Assembly: GCF_035989305.1 (NCBI RefSeq)
Contig: NZ_CP108514.1
Coordinates: 8,598,501-8,662,500 of the forward strand
DNA: 64,000 nt
Reading direction: 5' to 3'
Source: Streptomyces sp. NBC_01233
GTDB lineage: Bacteria > Actinomycetota > Actinomycetes > Streptomycetales > Streptomycetaceae
Program-made: the position numbers and the translations under genes
Part shown: one piece after another, positions 41,491 to 50,106 of the stretch
Numbering within the stretch: the stretch's first letter is position 1
How the letters are laid out: the number at the start of each line of letters is the position of its first letter
Notes under the pieces: model-generated
What the model saw: only the letters and a program-made list of their open reading frames with translations
The model's database searches: none
What the model was told of the DNA's origin: nothing

Positions 41491-44361
41491 ATGACGGACC
41501 GCCGGACCCGCTTGCGGCGCACGATGGTCGAACGCGAGGCCGAACTCGCCACCGTCGACGAGGCCCTGGACCAGCTCACCGGTCCCGGGCCCGACGCCGG
41601 CGGCGCGCTGCTCGCCTTCTCCGGCCCGGCCGGCCTCGGCAAGACCACCCTGCTCGCCGAACTGCGCCGCCGCGCCCACGCCCGCTCCTGCACCGTCCTC
41701 GCCGCCCGCGGCGGGGAACAGGAGCAGAGCCAGCCCTTCCACGTCGCCCGCCAGCTGATCCAGCCCCAGCTGGCCGGCACCTCCGAGCAGGAACTGCGCG
41801 CGGCCCTCGGCGGCTGGTACTCCATCGTCGGACCGGCCCTCGGATTGTGCGCACCCGAACAGGGCGCCCCGCCCGACCCCCAGGGCCTGCGCGACGGACT
41901 CGACTGGGTCCTCACCCACCTCGTCGTCAAACGCGCCCCCGTCACCCTCGTCCTCGACGACGCCCACTGGGCCGACCCCGAGTCCCTCGGCTGGCTCGCC
42001 GCCTTCGCCCCGCGCGTCGAGCACCTCCCGCTGCTCCTCGTCGTCGCCTACCGCCCCGACGAACTGCCCGCGGACGCGGACGCCTTCCGTAGGCTGCCGG
42101 GCCGGGCGGGACAGCGCCCGCTTCCTCTCGCGCCGCTCACCCCGGCCGCCGTCGCCGCCCTGGTCCGCGAATGGATCGGAGACCACGCCGACGACGCCTT
42201 CTGCCAGGAAGCCTGGGCCGTCACCACCGGCAATCCCTTCGAGGCCGTCGAACTCGCCGCCAAGGTCCGCGACAAGGGCCTGCCCCCGGTCGAGGCGAAC
42301 GCGCCGCTGCTGCGCGACCTCGCCGCCGCCCAGCGCGGCAGCGGCCTCGTCGCCCGCCTCGAGCGCCTCGGCTCCTCCACCGTCCGCTTCGCCTGGGCCT
42401 GCGCCGTCCTCGGCACCGCCATCCCGCAGGACCTCGCCGCCCGGGTCGCCGCCCTCGGCGCCGAGGAGGCCGTGGACGCCACCGGGCGGCTGCGCGACGC
42501 GCGCATCCTGTCCGCCGCGACGGAAGAGCCCGACGCGGGGCTGGAGTTCGTCCACCCGCTCATCGCCACCGGCATCTACCGCGCCATCCCCGACGCGCTC
42601 CGCGTCGCCCTGCACGGCAAGGCCGCCGCGGCCGTCGTCGACGCCGGACTCGGACCCTCCGCCGCAGCCCGCCACCTGCTGGAGACCCATCCCGAGAACG
42701 ATCCCTGGGTGGTGCGCATCCTGCGCGAGGCCGCCGGCGAGAACCTCCGCGCCGGCGCTCCCGAGGCCGCCCGCCGCCAGCTCGCCCGCGCGCTGCGCGA
42801 GCCCCCGGACTTCGACGAGCGCGCGGCCGTCCTGTACGAACTCGGCTGCGCCTCCCTGCTCACCGAGCCCGCCAACACCGTCAACCACCTGCGGGCCGCC
42901 CTCGCCGAGCCCTTCGACGATCCGGCCCTGCGCCAGGGCATCGTCATCCGGCTCGCCCAGGTGCTCTCGCACAGCGACCGCCTCGCCGAGGCCTCGGAAT
43001 CCCTGGCGCGGGAGATCCCGTACACCCAGGACGTCCGAGCCCGGCTGCGCCTGCAGTCCGAGCAGTTCATGTGGGACGCCTTCAACGCCGCGGAGACCGA
43101 CTCCCCGGCCCGCTCGCGGCGCCTCGCCCGGCTCGCCGACCGGCTGGCCGGACGCGATCTCACCGAGCGGTACGTCATCGGGCTGCGCGCCTGGGACGCC
43201 TGCCTGCGGGGAGAGCCGGTGGACGTGGTGCTGCACCACGCGGGACGCGTGCTGGAGCGGCCCTTCAGCTGGGCCCACGAGGACCGCGGCTTTGAGGTCC
43301 CGGTCCTGGTCGCGATGGCCCACATGTACGCCGACCGGCCGGGACGGGCGGAGGAGCTGTTCGAGGCGGGCACCGCCGAGTTCGAACGGCAGGGCTGGCG
43401 CGGGGCGCACCTCTCGTTCGCGTACAGCCTGCGCGCCTACATCCTCTACCGGCGCGGGCGGCTCACCGGGGCAGAGGACCTGGCGCGGGCCGGGCTCCGG
43501 CTGGCCGAACGCGTGGGCCGGCGCACCCCCGTGCACTGGTACGCCATAGCCATCCTCCTCACGACGCTGCTCGCGCGGGGCCGGATCGACGAGGCCTGGG
43601 AGCTGGGACGCGAGCACGAGTACGGCAGGCCCTTCCCGGCGGCCGTGGTCTTCCCCGACTCCCAGACCGTCTACGCCGAACTGCTGCTGGCCCGCGGCCA
43701 GGTACGGGCGGCGGTCGCCGAACTGCAGGAGGTCGACCGGCGGCTGACCCCGCGCGGCATACAGAATCCGGCATGGTGCCCGTGGCAGCTGCACCTGGCC
43801 CGGGCCGTCGCGGCGGACGATCCGCACCGGGCGCGTGCCCTGGCCGGCGACGCCGTGCGGCGGGCCCGCGCCTTCGGCGCCCCTTCCGGCATCGGCCAGG
43901 CCCTGCGGGTGGCGGCCGAGGTCGCGGTGCCGCAGGACCGGGCCGCTCTGCTGGAGGAGGCGGTCACGCTGCTCGCGGAATCACCGGCGGGCTACGAACT
44001 GGCCCGCGCCCTGGCCGCGCTGGGCAGCGAGCTGCGGGACGTGGACCTGCTGGCGCGTGCCGTGGTGACGGCCCGCGCATGCGGGGCCGACGGGCTGGTG
44101 GCCCGGGCGACCGACACCCTGCTCGGGCTGGGCGGCACCCCGCCGTGCGAGGCGGACGGGAAGGACGGGGAAGACGGGCTCACGCAGGACGGGCTCACGG
44201 AAGAGGAGCTCCGGGCGGCGAGGCGGGCGGCGGGCAGGCCCGCCCCGGACGGCTCCGGCCGCCCCGGACAGGGCCCGGAATGGGCCCTGTCCGCGGCCTG
44301 CCGCAAGCTCGGTTCCGATGTCCCGGGCCTGCCGGCCGCCCTGGAGGCGTACGCGCCGTAG
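41491..44361 (+). CDS. STAND-like AAA ATPase regulator lacking a recognisable LuxR HTH
   Basis: 956 residues. P-loop AFSGPAGLGKTTLLAELRRR (~42-61), Walker B-like VTLVLDDAHWADPESLGWLA (~151-170), TGNPFEAVELAAKV, then a long helical TPR-like region (LRILREAAGENLRAG to the C-terminus) that matches the LAL/MalT-type AAA-16 family. Full-length members end with a LuxR-type HTH. Here the tail is LTEEELRAARRAAG, then a Pro/Gly-rich linker and WALSAACRKLGSD, in which I see no such HTH. Its output may be protein-protein contact. No frame lesion. ATG 41491 has a weak GGGGGG site. Confidence 0.85.
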   Translation: MTDRRTRLRRTMVEREAELATVDEALDQLTGPGPDAGGALLAFSGPAGLGKTTLLAELRRRAHARSCTVLAARGGEQEQSQPFHVARQLIQPQLAGTSEQELRAALGGWYSIVGPALGLCAPEQGAPPDPQGLRDGLDWVLTHLVVKRAPVTLVLDDAHWADPESLGWLAAFAPRVEHLPLLLVVAYRPDELPADADAFRRLPGRAGQRPLPLAPLTPAAVAALVREWIGDHADDAFCQEAWAVTTGNPFEAVELAAKVRDKGLPPVEANAPLLRDLAAAQRGSGLVARLERLGSSTVRFAWACAVLGTAIPQDLAARVAALGAEEAVDATGRLRDARILSAATEEPDAGLEFVHPLIATGIYRAIPDALRVALHGKAAAAVVDAGLGPSAAARHLLETHPENDPWVVRILREAAGENLRAGAPEAARRQLARALREPPDFDERAAVLYELGCASLLTEPANTVNHLRAALAEPFDDPALRQGIVIRLAQVLSHSDRLAEASESLAREIPYTQDVRARLRLQSEQFMWDAFNAAETDSPARSRRLARLADRLAGRDLTERYVIGLRAWDACLRGEPVDVVLHHAGRVLERPFSWAHEDRGFEVPVLVAMAHMYADRPGRAEELFEAGTAEFERQGWRGAHLSFAYSLRAYILYRRGRLTGAEDLARAGLRLAERVGRRTPVHWYAIAILLTTLLARGRIDEAWELGREHEYGRPFPAAVVFPDSQTVYAELLLARGQVRAAVAELQEVDRRLTPRGIQNPAWCPWQLHLARAVAADDPHRARALAGDAVRRARAFGAPSGIGQALRVAAEVAVPQDRAALLEEAVTLLAESPAGYELARALAALGSELRDVDLLARAVVTARACGADGLVARATDTLLGLGGTPPCEADGKDGEDGLTQDGLTEEELRAARRAAGRPAPDGSGRPGQGPEWALSAACRKLGSDVPGLPAALEAYAP

Positions 44362-44377
44362 GCCTCCGGGATGCGCG

Positions 44378-46087
44378 TCAGTTCTTGGCGTACACGCCGA
44401 AGAGGTCGACGATCAGGTCGGCGGGCTCCCAGCCCCGGTTCCAGAAGTCGACGGTGTCGTTCTTGCCGGTGCTCGCCTGGACCAGGTTCGAGACGGTCTC
44501 GCCCTTCGTCCAGTTCAGGTTGGAGGAGTTCGGCGGGGTCGGCCGGATCGCCTTGCTCCGGCCGTACGCCTCCCGGGTGTTCGGGTCCGGGGCGACCGTG
44601 AGGTGGCCGCTGCCCTCCGTGTTGGTGACCGTGGTGTTCATCACCGCGCCCGCAAGCGTGACGTTGGGCTCGAACAGCGACTCCCACCAGTAGTCCTGGC
44701 CGCTCACCGGCAAGAAGTACTTCCGCGAGTCGTACAGGCGCTCCGGCGCGAGCGGCAGGTAGGCGGCCTTGCCGTCGGCGCTGTAGTAGCCGGTGACGTC
44801 CACGATCACGTCGGTCGGGCTCCAGGAGCCGTTCCGGATGTTGATCTTTCCGTCGGGGCCCACCGGCACGATCACCGAGTTGGCGACCGTCTGGCCGGCC
44901 GTGAAGTTCACGTTCGACGTGATCGGAGCCTGCTGCCCGCTCGGGAAGACGGTCAGGTGGCCGGAGTCCTTGGGCGCGGTGATCGTCACGTTGAGGGCGA
45001 CGGCCGTGATGCCCGCGGCCGGCAGCCCGCCCTGGCCCGCGATCTGGACGCCGAAGGAGCCCTGCCCGGCGACCTGGCCCTTGGCGGTGCCCTTGCCGTC
45101 CCGGGTGTCGACGAGACGGACGGGGTCCAGCGGGGTGTATCCGCTGGAGGCGGAGCGGGCGAAGGAGCCCGTGACGTCCGCGATGAGGTTCACCGAGCCC
45201 GGGCTGCGGTTGACCGGTTCGACGTACCCGTCCGCGCCGACCGGCACGATCGCCAGGTTCGGAACGGACCGTCCCGCGGTGAAGTTCACGTTCGACGTGG
45301 CCGGCTGCTCGCTGCCGGACGCGTAGGCGGCGATGTGCCCGTCGGCGGCGGCGCCGGTGGCGGTGATGTCGAGGGCCACGGCGGTCACCCCGGCCGGGAT
45401 GCCGCTGGTGCCGCCGACCTTCACCCGGGTCGTTCCGTAGGGGGCTACCGGCTGGGACGAAGAGGTACCGGTGCCGTCCCGGGTGTCCAGCAGCCGGGTG
45501 GGCGCGTGCGGGGTGAAGTCGGAGCCCGCCACGACGACGTCCACGCTGTTGGTGACGGACTCCTTGGTCCCCAGATCGGTCGCCGTGACCGTGATCTTGT
45601 GGGTGCCGACCTTGGCGTACGTGTGCTTGAAGCGCAGGAACCCGTCCGTGAGGGAGTGCTCGGGGTCCGACGTGTGACCGTCACCCCAGTCGACGTCCAC
45701 CCGGAACACCTCGGTCTTCTCGCTCGAGACCCAGGTGGACAGGTCCATGGTGCGTGCGCCGGAGCCGGTGGTGACCAGTCCGACCGAGTGGTCCGCGGCC
45801 GCGGCCGGCGTGCCCGCGGCGGCCGGTGCGCTGGCAGGGGTCTTGCGGACGGACCGCTCGGGCGGGCTGCTGAAGGTGGCGGTCTTCGCCGCCGCCTCCA
45901 CGGCTCCCGCGAGCTTCTTGCCCGCGTCCTGCGTGTGGTTCGCGGCCGGCTCGGCCGCGTGTGCCGCGCTCGGTACGACGAGACCGACGGCTGCCGCGAC
46001 GACGGCGGCGGAGATCATGACACGGTGCCGGTACACCGGCCCCCCAGTGTTGTTGAACCTGTTCAGATGGTCATGATCAGATGACAT
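44378..46087 (-). CDS. Secreted protein with PKD-like domain and three tandem beta repeats
   Basis: 569 residues from ATG 46087. Signal peptide VMISAAVVAAAVGLVVPSAA ending HA-AEP. Ala-rich linker (to ~110). A PKD-like domain (VFRVDVDWGDGHTSDPEHSL, RFKHTYAKVGTHKITVTATD, ~125-185). Then three ~110-130-residue repeats, each with a LLDTRDGTGT- or LYDSRKYF-type opener, a SNVNFTAGRSVPNLAIVPVG- or SNLNWTKGETVSNLVQ-type middle and a VNLIADVTGSFA- or DLIVDLFGVYA-type end. The repeats are widespread in secreted actinobacterial proteins and of unknown ligand. The product is a cell-surface or extracellular protein. Confidence 0.88.
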   Translation of the reverse strand: MSSDHDHLNRFNNTGGPVYRHRVMISAAVVAAAVGLVVPSAAHAAEPAANHTQDAGKKLAGAVEAAAKTATFSSPPERSVRKTPASAPAAAGTPAAAADHSVGLVTTGSGARTMDLSTWVSSEKTEVFRVDVDWGDGHTSDPEHSLTDGFLRFKHTYAKVGTHKITVTATDLGTKESVTNSVDVVVAGSDFTPHAPTRLLDTRDGTGTSSSQPVAPYGTTRVKVGGTSGIPAGVTAVALDITATGAAADGHIAAYASGSEQPATSNVNFTAGRSVPNLAIVPVGADGYVEPVNRSPGSVNLIADVTGSFARSASSGYTPLDPVRLVDTRDGKGTAKGQVAGQGSFGVQIAGQGGLPAAGITAVALNVTITAPKDSGHLTVFPSGQQAPITSNVNFTAGQTVANSVIVPVGPDGKINIRNGSWSPTDVIVDVTGYYSADGKAAYLPLAPERLYDSRKYFLPVSGQDYWWESLFEPNVTLAGAVMNTTVTNTEGSGHLTVAPDPNTREAYGRSKAIRPTPPNSSNLNWTKGETVSNLVQASTGKNDTVDFWNRGWEPADLIVDLFGVYAKN

Positions 46088-46203
46088 GGCCGTCCGATTT
46101 CCATGGCAATGACTCGTACCGGCCGGTCTGCGTGTCGCGCCGGAGGTGTTCGCCCGGAGCGCAAGGCGGGAGACTCCGCCATCCGACGGGCAGGGTCAAC
46201 CGT

Positions 46204-46983
46204 ATGGATCACATCGACCGCATCTCCCACTTCCAGAGCGAGGCGTCGGCATTCGAGAAGGCCGTCCGCCACGCCTTCGACCGCGGCGAGCCGATGCCGC
46301 CCGTCGCCTCGTGCCCGGGCTGGACGGTCTCCGACCTCGTCGCCCATCTCGGGGGCGTGCACCGCTACCTGGCCCACGTCCTACGGGGACGGCTCGCGGC
46401 CCCGCCCGACCCTGCCGGCCTCGACCTCCCGCAGGTCCCCGCGGGCCCCGACGCGCTGACGGAATGGTTCGCGCAGGGCGCCCGGGAGCTGGCGGAGCTG
46501 TTCCACGAGCGGGGACCGGACACCCCGGTGTGGACCTGGTCGGCCGAGCAGACCTCGGGATTCTGGCTGCGGATGCAGCTGATCGAGTTGGCCGTCCACC
46601 GCTGGGACGCGCAATCCGCGACGGGGACCCCGGGCCCCCTCGACCCGGGCGTCGCGGCGGACGCCGTCACCCAGACCTTCGAGGTGATGGCTCCGGCCCG
46701 CCGTTCGTGGAAGGCGGCCCCCGCCGGTACGGGGGAGCGGTACCGCTTCCGGAGCACCGACGGACCGGAAACCTGGACGGTCGTCTTCGCGGCGGACCAG
46801 GTCCTGCTGGAGTGCGGCCCCGGCCTGGAGCCCGGCCCCACCGCCCCGGACGTCGAGGCCGCCGGGACGGCCTCGGACCTCGCCCTCTTCCTCTGGGGAC
46901 GGCTGCCCGCCACCGCCCTGCGGGTCACGCGGGGCGACGCCGCCCTGCTCCCGCACTGGTTCACCCTGGTTCCCCCGGTCTGA
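46204..46983 (+). CDS. Maleylpyruvate isomerase (MDMPI) family protein
   Basis: 259 residues from ATG 46204. MDMPI N-terminal helical domain: VRHAFDRGEPMPPVASCPGW, TVSDLVAHLGGVHRYLAHVL with His ~48, and ELAVHRWDAQSATGTPGPL with His ~138; these form the metal site shared with DinB. A C-terminal SCP2-like domain follows (RYRFRSTDGPETWTVVF, SDLALFLWGRLPATALRVTR). Actinobacterial members are expected to use mycothiol. Reaction and substrate unproven. It faces away from the three-repeat secreted protein gene (divergent). Confidence 0.88.
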   Translation: MDHIDRISHFQSEASAFEKAVRHAFDRGEPMPPVASCPGWTVSDLVAHLGGVHRYLAHVLRGRLAAPPDPAGLDLPQVPAGPDALTEWFAQGARELAELFHERGPDTPVWTWSAEQTSGFWLRMQLIELAVHRWDAQSATGTPGPLDPGVAADAVTQTFEVMAPARRSWKAAPAGTGERYRFRSTDGPETWTVVFAADQVLLECGPGLEPGPTAPDVEAAGTASDLALFLWGRLPATALRVTRGDAALLPHWFTLVPPV

Positions 46984-47071
46984 CCGGCCGGGCCTGCGGC
47001 GCCCGGCCCGGGCGGCACCGGGATACGGGCCCCCGGGCCGGAAAACTCGCGCGGCCACGTACCATGGCGGC

Positions 47072-47572
47072 ATGTCCTTCCTCCGCCGCCACCGCGCCGC
47101 CACACCCGCCGGCCCGGACTTCGACGTCCTGGCCATGGACCCGGGGGACTGGCCGGGCAATCTCGGGGCCGGGCTGCTGCCCGCGCCCGACGGCAGCTGC
47201 CAGGGTGTCTTCCTCCGCTACGACCTGTTCGGCGGACGCGGCCCGGCGATGATCATCGGCAACCTCCCCGAGGGTTCCCCGGCACGGGACCTCTCCGACG
47301 GTGAGGTCCCCTTCGAGGTGGCCCAGCTCCTCGACGCCCTGGAGAACGACGAGGACGTCGAGGTCACCGGGGTCGAGGACTGCCCCGTCATGCAGGGCGA
47401 CAACCTCCTCATCGTCCGGAAGGTCAAGCTGTCGGAGTCCCGCATCTCCTGCGTCCAGTTCGACCGCAGTGACAACGTGCTGGTGACCATCGCCAGCTGG
47501 GACCGCCCGATCACCGATGACCTCTACGCCCTCCTGAAGCCGCTCCCCGCCGAGCTCTTCCAGCAGGGCTAG
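47072..47572 (+). CDS. Conserved Streptomyces hypothetical protein
   Basis: 166 residues from ATG 47072. No named domain recognised. Features: Arg-rich start (MSFLRRHRA), then FDVLAMDPGDWPGNLGAGLL, acidic LLDALENDEDVEVTGVEDCP, VKLSESRISCVQFDRSDNVL and ITDDLYALLKPLPAELFQQ. No signal peptide or membrane segment. Codon bias normal. Convergent with the kstD-like gene. Function unknown. Confidence 0.7.
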   Translation: MSFLRRHRAATPAGPDFDVLAMDPGDWPGNLGAGLLPAPDGSCQGVFLRYDLFGGRGPAMIIGNLPEGSPARDLSDGEVPFEVAQLLDALENDEDVEVTGVEDCPVMQGDNLLIVRKVKLSESRISCVQFDRSDNVLVTIASWDRPITDDLYALLKPLPAELFQQG

Positions 47573-47608
47573 GGCCGTCTCCTTCGCACCAACCCCTCCG
47601 CCGGGCCG

Positions 47609-49402
47609 TCACGCGTCCGCGATGTCGTTGGCCGCCACGTAGCCGAACGTCATCGCGGGCCCGATCGTCGACCCGGCACCCGCGTAGCTGTGGCCCATCA
47701 CCGCCGCGCTCGCATTGCCCGCCGCGTACAGGCCCCGGATCACCGAGCCGTCCGCCCGCAGGGCCCGGGCCCGGGCGTCCGTCACGATGCCGCCCTTCGT
47801 CCCGAGGTCCCCGGGCACGATCTTGAACGCGTAGAACGGCGGGGCCCAGATCGGCGCCAGGCACGAGTTCGGATACACGTTCGGGTCCGTGTAGTAGTGG
47901 TCGTACGCGGTGTCGCCCCGGTGGAAGTCGGCGTCGGTCCCGCTCCACGCCTGCGCGTTGAACCGGTTGAGCGTCGCCCGCAGCGCGCCCGCCGGAACCC
48001 CGATCTGACCCGCCAGCGCGTCCCACGTCCACGCCTTCTTCGCCGCACCCGCCTGGTACCAGGCATCGGGGAAGACGAGCGTCGGCAGGATGTCCTTGAA
48101 CAGGTACTTGTTGCGGTAGTTCTGATCCACGATCAGCCACGCCGGGATGTGCGAACCGGGGGCACCCCGGTCCTTCTCGTACATCACGTGCACCACATCG
48201 CTGTACGGCGCCGCCTCGTTGACGAACCGAGCGCCGTTCGCGTTGACGATCAGCCCGCCCGGCAGGGTCCGTTCGGCGAGGCAGAAGTACGGCTCCCCGG
48301 GCAGCGGGATCGACGGCCCCCACCAGGCGTCGTCCATCAGGGCCAGCGCGGCCCCGGCCCGCTGCCCCGCCCGGATCCCGTCGCCGGTGTTCTCCTTCGC
48401 GCCCACCGACCACTGGGTGCCGATCGGCTGCTGCTGGTACTGCGCCCGCATCGCCGCGTTGTGCTCGAAGCCGCCCGAGCCGACGACCACCCCGCGCCGG
48501 GCCCGTACGGTTCCCCTCACGCCCTCCTTCTCGACCACCACGCCGGTGACCGCACCGCCCTCCTGGACCAGGTCGACCAGCGGGCTGTTCAGCCACACCG
48601 GCACCCCGGCCCGCTGCAGTCCGGCGCGCAGCCCGGCCGCCAGGGCCTGTCCCATCGTCAGCGGCTTCTCCCCGCACAGCGCCGCCTTCGTACCGCGCGC
48701 CAGGCACTCGGTGGACACCGCGAGCCCCCTGGCGCTCACCGCCGCGAGGTTCAGCCACTTGTAGTCCTGGCTGAAGACCACCATCCCGGCCGGGACGGGC
48801 ATGTACGCCGGGTTCAGGCGGGCCAGTTCGGCGCCGAGCACGTTGCCGTCGATCTGGTCCGGCTCGATGGACCGGCCGTTCGGCAGCCCGCCCGGCAGAT
48901 CGGGGTAGTAGTCGCTGTACCCCTCCATGAAACGGAACTTGAGCGGGCTGTTGGCCATCACGAAGTCCAGCATCCGCGGACCGTTGGCGAGGAAGGCGGC
49001 CTGACGGTCGGCCGGCACCTCCGGCCCGACCACGGCAGCGAGGTACGTCGCCGCCTTCTGCGGGGTGTCCGGCACCCCCGCGCCCAGGATCACCGAATTG
49101 TTCGGCAGCCAGATGCCGGCCCCCGAACGGGCGGCCGATCCGCCGAAGGTGGGGGCCTTCTCGACGACCAGCACGCTCAGCCCCCGCCCGGCGGCGGTGA
49201 GCGCGGCGGTCATCCCGGCGGCCCCTGAACCGACCACGACGACGTCGAACTCGCCGAGCGGGGGGCCGTCCTGGGCGCCGGCGGCCCGGGCCGCGGCGGA
49301 GGGGAGCACGGTGGCGGCGAGCACCCCGGCGCCCGTACCGGCGAGGACCGTACGTCTCGACGGGCGGGTTCCGGGGGAGGTGCGTGAAGCGCTTGCGGAC
49401 AT
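47609..49402 (-). CDS. 3-Ketosteroid-delta1-dehydrogenase-like flavoprotein with Tat signal
   Basis: 597 residues from ATG 49402 (GGAG site). A twin-arginine-type leader SRRTVLAGTGAG, then VLAATVLPSAAARAAG. FAD-binding VVVGSGAAGMTAALTAAGRG (~48-67), VVEKAPTFGGSAARSGAGIW, and the family's C-terminal block AAGNASAAVMGHSYAGAGST, IGPAMTFGYVAANDIA (~560-596), with the Tyr-Gly-Gly-rich nucleotide site. KstD enzymes remove the 1-alpha and 2-beta hydrogens of 3-ketosteroids. Secreted KstD is unusual, so a related substrate or a different family member (FAD-binding dehydrogenase) is possible. Regulated by the operator 48 bp upstream. Confidence 0.85.
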   Translation of the reverse strand: MSASASRTSPGTRPSRRTVLAGTGAGVLAATVLPSAAARAAGAQDGPPLGEFDVVVVGSGAAGMTAALTAAGRGLSVLVVEKAPTFGGSAARSGAGIWLPNNSVILGAGVPDTPQKAATYLAAVVGPEVPADRQAAFLANGPRMLDFVMANSPLKFRFMEGYSDYYPDLPGGLPNGRSIEPDQIDGNVLGAELARLNPAYMPVPAGMVVFSQDYKWLNLAAVSARGLAVSTECLARGTKAALCGEKPLTMGQALAAGLRAGLQRAGVPVWLNSPLVDLVQEGGAVTGVVVEKEGVRGTVRARRGVVVGSGGFEHNAAMRAQYQQQPIGTQWSVGAKENTGDGIRAGQRAGAALALMDDAWWGPSIPLPGEPYFCLAERTLPGGLIVNANGARFVNEAAPYSDVVHVMYEKDRGAPGSHIPAWLIVDQNYRNKYLFKDILPTLVFPDAWYQAGAAKKAWTWDALAGQIGVPAGALRATLNRFNAQAWSGTDADFHRGDTAYDHYYTDPNVYPNSCLAPIWAPPFYAFKIVPGDLGTKGGIVTDARARALRADGSVIRGLYAAGNASAAVMGHSYAGAGSTIGPAMTFGYVAANDIADA

Positions 49403-49449
49403 GGGCAGGCTCCAGCGGTGTGGGGAGGGCGGGGATCGGCTCCAGCACG

Positions 49450-49466
49450 TCTGATGCTGAGTCAGA
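49450..49466. promoter_or_regulatory. 17-bp operator, site C of a shared regulon
   Basis: TCTGATGCTGAGTCAGA, followed by AAAAG, 48 bp upstream of the dehydrogenase ATG. TCTGA/TCAGA arms as at 15605 and 36066. Its position near the presumed promoter suggests repression by the same TetR-type protein. Confidence 0.7.
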
Positions 49467-49528
49467 AAAGGTCTTCGGGGGATCATGTGATGTCAAGGCA
49501 TCCGGCGCCCGAGCGCAGGATCGTGCGC

Positions 49529-49921
49529 TCAGCCCTCTGCCTGGATCCGGGCGTCCAGTTCCCTCACGTGCCGTTTGAGGGCCACGGTGCGGTAGCTCTC
49601 CTCCACCCACTCGCACAGCACCTGCACGGAGGGCGCCCCCTTCTCCGCCAGCGGGACGGACACCCACCCGGAGCGGCCCAGACCGTATCCGGTGGGCTCC
49701 GCTCCGGGCGAGGCCATTGCGTGCCCGTGCAGCGCCTCGTCCTTGAGCTTGACGGACAGGCCGGGCTGTCCTGGCCCGTCGGTGTTCCCCAGGAAGACGA
49801 AGATCTTCTTGTTCACCTTCATCACGCAGTCCTCGGGACCCCACGGATAATCCTCCACGACCTCAGGGAGACCGAGGGCGAACTCCCGCACCGCCTCCCA
49901 CTTGCGCACTCCGGACTTCAT
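49529..49921 (-). CDS. MmcQ/YjbR-family protein
   Basis: 130 residues from ATG 49921 behind GGGAGG. The CyaY-like double-wing fold is recognisable: WEAVREFALGLPEVVEDYPW, VMKVNKKIFVFLGNTDGPGQ, LSVKLKDEALHGHAM, SGWVSVPLAEKGAPSVQVLC and a C-terminal WVEESYRTVALKRHV. These small proteins have a DNA-binding-like fold, but their biological role is unclear. Transcribed leftward, upstream of and on the same strand as the kstD-like gene, but with its own site. Confidence 0.88.
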   Translation of the reverse strand: MKSGVRKWEAVREFALGLPEVVEDYPWGPEDCVMKVNKKIFVFLGNTDGPGQPGLSVKLKDEALHGHAMASPGAEPTGYGLGRSGWVSVPLAEKGAPSVQVLCEWVEESYRTVALKRHVRELDARIQAEG

Positions 49922-50047
49922 CAGCGCCTCCCGTCGATCGTCTCCCCACGCTAACGGAGCCCGGCGGGACATCCGGGGCAAGCCGGCGCCGCGCGGGGCG
50001 GTGCAGCGCCCCGCGCCCGCCCCCGGTGCCTGCGCACCCGCGAACGA

Positions 50048-50084
50048 GCGAAGTCCCGTGGCGGTGGGGGCCACGGGACTTCGC
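50048..50084 (-). terminator. Hairpin after the phosphotransferase gene
   Basis: 15-bp perfect arms 50048-50062 (GCGAAGTCCCGTGGC) and 50070-50084 with a 7-base loop. It lies 22 bp past the stop of the leftward phosphotransferase gene. Confidence 0.85.
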
Positions 50085-50106
50085 GTACATGGGGTGCGGG
50101 AAGGCG

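Noticed and set aside
41239..43827. An 862-codon minus-strand frame opposite the ATPase gene
   Set aside because: Gly/Asp/Val-rich translation with no family pattern. It is the antisense shadow of the plus-strand STAND-like gene.
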